NCBI GenBank assembly: GCA_963970005.1
Contig: CAXAMN010026395.1
Span: 314,853 to 378,852 of the forward strand
Direction of reading: 5' to 3'
Source: Durusdinium trenchii
Lineage: Eukaryota > Sar > Dinophyceae > Suessiales > Symbiodiniaceae
Length of the DNA stretch: 64,000 nucleotides
Shown: in pieces, positions 60,384 to 64,000 of the stretch
Layout of the letters: each line of letters starts with the position of its first letter
How positions within the stretch are numbered: the stretch's first letter is position 1
The notes under the pieces: model-generated
Seen by the model: the letters and a program-made list of their open reading frames with translations, nothing else
What the model was told of the DNA's origin: nothing
Databases searched by the model: none
Made by a program: the position numbers and the translations under genes

Positions 60384-63300
60384 CCCTTGGGAGCCGAAAG
60401 GCGGTGCCGGCAGGGTTTCACGGGGTTGATTCACCAGCGACGCGAGGAAGCCGGGACCTTTTGGAAAGGACATCCCAACGTGTTGCAAGGTTCTCAGGTC
60501 CTTGCGTTTGAATGCGTTTGAGGTCGCGAGTCAACATTGTCGCCCTTATTTTACTGTCACTTGTGTGACTTGCTGAGATTGATCTACCACTTGCAAGGTG
60601 ATCAACCAAGCCAACATTTATGGATCGAAGTCTTCCAACCTCGCTCAAAGTGTTCTCCCCCTACTGGTACCCGTTCCACAAGGGCTTCTGAGTACCGTGA
60701 CTCGCCTTGCCGGTGAAAACCCGAACCAGGACCCCTAAGGAGGATGCCTATAGGGCCCTTTTTGGGGGAGTCTAGCTCCTATTATAGACCCTAGGGCTCT
60801 AAATACCTTGTAAGAAGGTGTTTGGGGGTGGTGCCAGTAGGGTCCAAATACCAGAGGAGGTACGCCAGGAGCCCTAGGGAGGAGAGACCCAGACGAGGAC
60901 TCGCTCGACTACTTGATCGAGCACTCGATGAGACTCTCCCCCAAAAGAAGAAGCTTTGGGCGCTCTGGGTCTACATGTTGGTCATTTGGTGCCACGGACC
61001 TCATCTTCTTTTGGCGTGATTCAACAAGCAATGGGATCAAGGACCCTCTTTTCTTGGGTTTTGCACCTATAGCCTATAGCGTTCTTTGGTTAGGGGGCAG
61101 GTGCTGGTTTAAGGTTGCATTCGAGTTGTCCTTGTCATCAGTTTGCCTTGCTCCGACCTAAAGAATCCTAAGTATGTTGAACAACAATGTTCCACACTAA
61201 TTTTGTGTGGCTATACACAGTAAGTGGATAAACTGTACGAACGGCTGAGCGTTAGGATCCCTGCTTTGTTGAAGAGAATCACCTGCTGAGTGATCATTTC
61301 TCATCACCTTCCAGACCGGGCTGCTTTGTTCAGGTTCCCAGTGTTTGAATCGTGGGGGAACCCGATGGAAGGCTCGGGCCGGTGATGGGTCTTGGGTCTG
61401 AACGGTCGCGCTGGTCGAACCTCGTGCTGAGGAGTTGATGCTTCACCGAGGGGAGAAGGGTGCTTGGTCGAACAGCGACATGGCGCTCTCCAAGACTCTG
61501 GTCTGAGCCTGTGTCAACTGGAATTCAGTGCAGCTTTGAAGCGACTCAACTCGTGCGTTGGCACGAAAAAGACCTGGGCAATGCCCACAGAGAAACCTCT
61601 GTGCTAGCAGCTGGCGCGGAAAAAGATACACTTGCAGCTGTGGTATCGCTGTTTCCTGCACCTCGTAGTCAAATCAAACCTCATATAGTCAATCATAGTT
61701 CAAAAAGCTTCGCACCCTATAACCATGATGTTCCCGAGGTGTACACCTGTCTCGCGAATCTCTCGTGCCAGATCCATGCCGGTTCATGGCTTTTCTCGGA
61801 CCACACCCTAGCTCTTTCCCTGGGAACATACTGCAGGGCCTGGTGACTTAGTGGCCCGCCACGGCCCGCCTGGTCCGTCCGGACCCTGTGGACGGCCTGC
61901 GACCCACGGATCGCTTCGTCTGGATCCGTGACCTTTGGAATGGTTCCTTTTCGTGACCCGTCTTGGAGGCGTCCAGTGAGCGAAGCAACCAGCTTAGTCA
62001 AGTACAGTCCACGAACTGAAGAACCAGGTTATCGAGACAGATGAGACAGTTGAGTTCGCCCTCAGTTCCTTTCAGGCGTCCTGTCAGTTCGGCGTCCCGC
62101 CCTGACCCCCGGCTCGGTGCAGGTGGGCTGAGAGCCAGGCCTGAAGAAAGTCTAGGGAATATGAGGATACTCCCTTATAGTCCCTAATGTAGACTCTTGA
62201 TTAGTACATCTCCCATATGAAGAGGATGTTCAATGCTTGTCCAAGAAGGGATCGTGTGGGCGCGCTCGTCGTGGACGGACCGCAAGTTCGCTCATTCAAA
62301 TGGCTGGGGCTATTAATCAAGAGTCTACATTATATGGATGCACGAGAAGGTGATTGGAAGCACTGTTTTTACATAGGCATTAGGCATGGAGTCCAGTTGT
62401 ACCTTGTGAGAAGGTGAGAGTGGATCTCATGAGGTTCCAAGGCACTTTGAGACACCTGACCTTTGTTTAGAAGGTGCTGGTACAGATCTGTTTGTCCTTT
62501 CATTGCATCCCCATATGGGTTTGGAGGGTCCAAACACCTTCTGAGAAGAAATGTGGCACTGTTCTTTTTCCTTTGAGCCCTACCGGCCAGCCATGATTCA
62601 ATGATGTCCTGCCGGAAATCCCAGTTCCGGCAGTCATCTTGCTGAACATGACTGATGACTGGATGGTGGTTTCAGATTATCTATTTTGGATATCATTGAT
62701 CCCACCAACTGACTAAGGTTTTGTCAATTGGGTTGAAACCACCAACCAGATGTGAGGTCTTCAGTTCCGTCACCATCCGACCTGAATCTTGTCAGATTCA
62801 TTCTGTGGTCCCTCGTGGCAATGTGCTCACTGAGATCGCTGCGCGATTGGGACACACCAGGTTCCAAACCTCTATGACTGTTCTCCGATGCATTCTAGAA
62901 CATGGAATAATATGACCCTACCCACACACTCCATGTATGGAATATATACTTACAAACCACCCCCAGTGTAGGCAAATATGACAGTCCCGTAGAGTATTGG
63001 GCTATGAAAGGCATGATTTGGTACTGTTTTCAGGTAGGTAGGACTGCATCCATCATCATCCATCCCCCACTTTTGCTTAAAACCCGGGTGACGCCAGCTC
63101 TATCGTCACCAGACTTCGCTGGTCTACCTTGCACTCGCTGTGTACGAACGGAACGCGTCGGCGAAGTGGTTCGATCGGAGGAGCCAGCGCAGTGGCAGGC
63201 GGAGAGATGGTGGCAGTCGCCTGCAGGGAGATGGCAGGGCAGGAGCCTCTCAGCCTCAAACGTCTGGGCGCCTGTCGTCCTCATGTCTATTCCTGGAAGA

Positions 63301-64000
63301 CGTTTTGTAGGGGGTTCACCCATGAGGACTTGATTGATTGCTTGGAGGACTGAAGCGTGGAAGGAGCAATGCGACCAGATCCGGAAGAACCAATCTCCAA
63401 GAGGGGAAGTAGACCAAAACCTTTGTTGGGTGTCTCTTATTGAGATACACCTCCATATAGAGCAATTATGACACATGTCACATGTCACATATTTGTTTGT
63501 TATTCTGAATCTTGTCGAGTAGACTAGACGGTAGAAAAAAATCGTCCAATTTGCCAGTCCATGTCGATGATATGCATCCTGGCGGGCACGAACCTTGTCT
63601 GAACATTTCACCCCATAGCATGATGCAACTGTACCACACAACCATACTTTGGGATCGCTGATGGCCTGCGAGAGTGCAGTTGGATACTCCTGGCGCGGAC
63701 GCAAAAAGTCCATGGCTCCAGCAGATGCTGCGCTCGCCGCGCTCACCCATGCTGGCCGTTGTGCAGGTGTCAATCCTTGACCGGCCTGGATGAGGTGGGT
63801 ATGACTGGAGAGACTGCCTTTCTTACGGTACATACCTGGAGGCTGAAAGTACCTCAGAATACACCAGAAAATGGATGCAAGTACCTGTCTTTATAGGGTC
63901 ATGTCTCATTTTCTAGGGTACTTTGGAGCTCCAGCTAGCCTGTCTTTGGGAGGATCGGGTTTGAGTTCTGATTTCAGAACATCCGCACTAAAGTAGTACT
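60384..64000. other. BiP 3' flank, repeats, no gene identified
   Basis: No product is recognised. There is a shared CAGGAGCCCTAGGGA word (60866-60880) and a perfect 18-bp inverted repeat (62186-62203 and 62314-62331). A dispersed intron repeat lies at 63892-63927. Possible but unassigned coding stretches are a minus-strand helix around 61480-61570 (RVESLQSCTEFQLTQAQ) and a minus-strand frame near 63640-63830. The dispersed intron repeat suggests that a further intron-rich gene follows. Confidence 0.45.
63892..63927 (+). repeat. dispersed intron repeat, downstream copy
   Basis: It contains ATAGGGTCATGTCTCATTTT followed by CTAGGGTACTTTGGA and differs by a few bases from 45673-45709. Confidence 0.8.

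Noticed and set aside
60384..64000. A second HSP70 copy in tandem downstream
   Set aside because: I looked for HSP70 motifs after the HDEL stop and found none.

Overview
The window is nuclear DNA of a dinoflagellate, most likely a symbiodiniacean or a relative; the genus cannot be fixed from the sequence. Four things point there. Exons are tiny and lie in very long introns. Every acceptor I could place by homology in the main gene is AG|G, with GC, GA or GT donors. Short copies of the dinoflagellate spliced-leader 3' end lie ahead of open frames. Several coding segments belong to protein families I remember only from dinoflagellate predicted proteomes. Family statements are from memory and inspection; no search was run.

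The backbone of the window is one plus-strand gene: the C-terminal three quarters of an ER-type HSP70 (BiP/GRP78). I can place 25 consecutive exons (35-108 bp) from 5867 to 60383. Together they give about 495 in-frame residues ending in HDEL, with no frameshift. The N-terminal roughly 150 residues must lie upstream of the window.

The BiP introns host other genes. (1) 260-5157, minus strand: a multi-exon gene with a methyltransferase-like domain, in the intron ahead of the first visible BiP exon. (2) 10488-41752: one 31.3-kb BiP intron. It holds a plus-strand multi-exon gene (roughly 12.8-37.1 kb) with a Lys/Ala-rich region, a methyltransferase-like domain, a coiled-coil region and a transposase-like C-terminal domain. 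That gene is split by a complete 8.5-kb transposon (24664-33196). The intron also holds a minus-strand coding fragment (37.6-38.1 kb) and a 652-bp MITE-like element (38917-39568). (3) 41805-45024: the next intron holds an 800-bp TTGTGG minisatellite, two more tandem arrays and a decayed Ty1/copia RNase H remnant.

The 8.5-kb element is the best candidate for something undescribed. It has about 35-bp terminal inverted repeats starting CTGAATGTC, TAAGTT-rich subterminal repeats and six intron-poor ORFs on one strand. Two ORFs are Cys-rich and possibly zinc-binding; one is transposase-like and broken by a 10-bp tandem duplication. It also has a 580-bp array of hairpins whose stems show compensatory changes, and spliced-leader-like motifs ahead of several ORFs.

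From 60384 to 64000 is BiP 3' flank with dispersed repeats and no gene I can name. No rRNA, tRNA, CRISPR or prokaryotic gene was seen.
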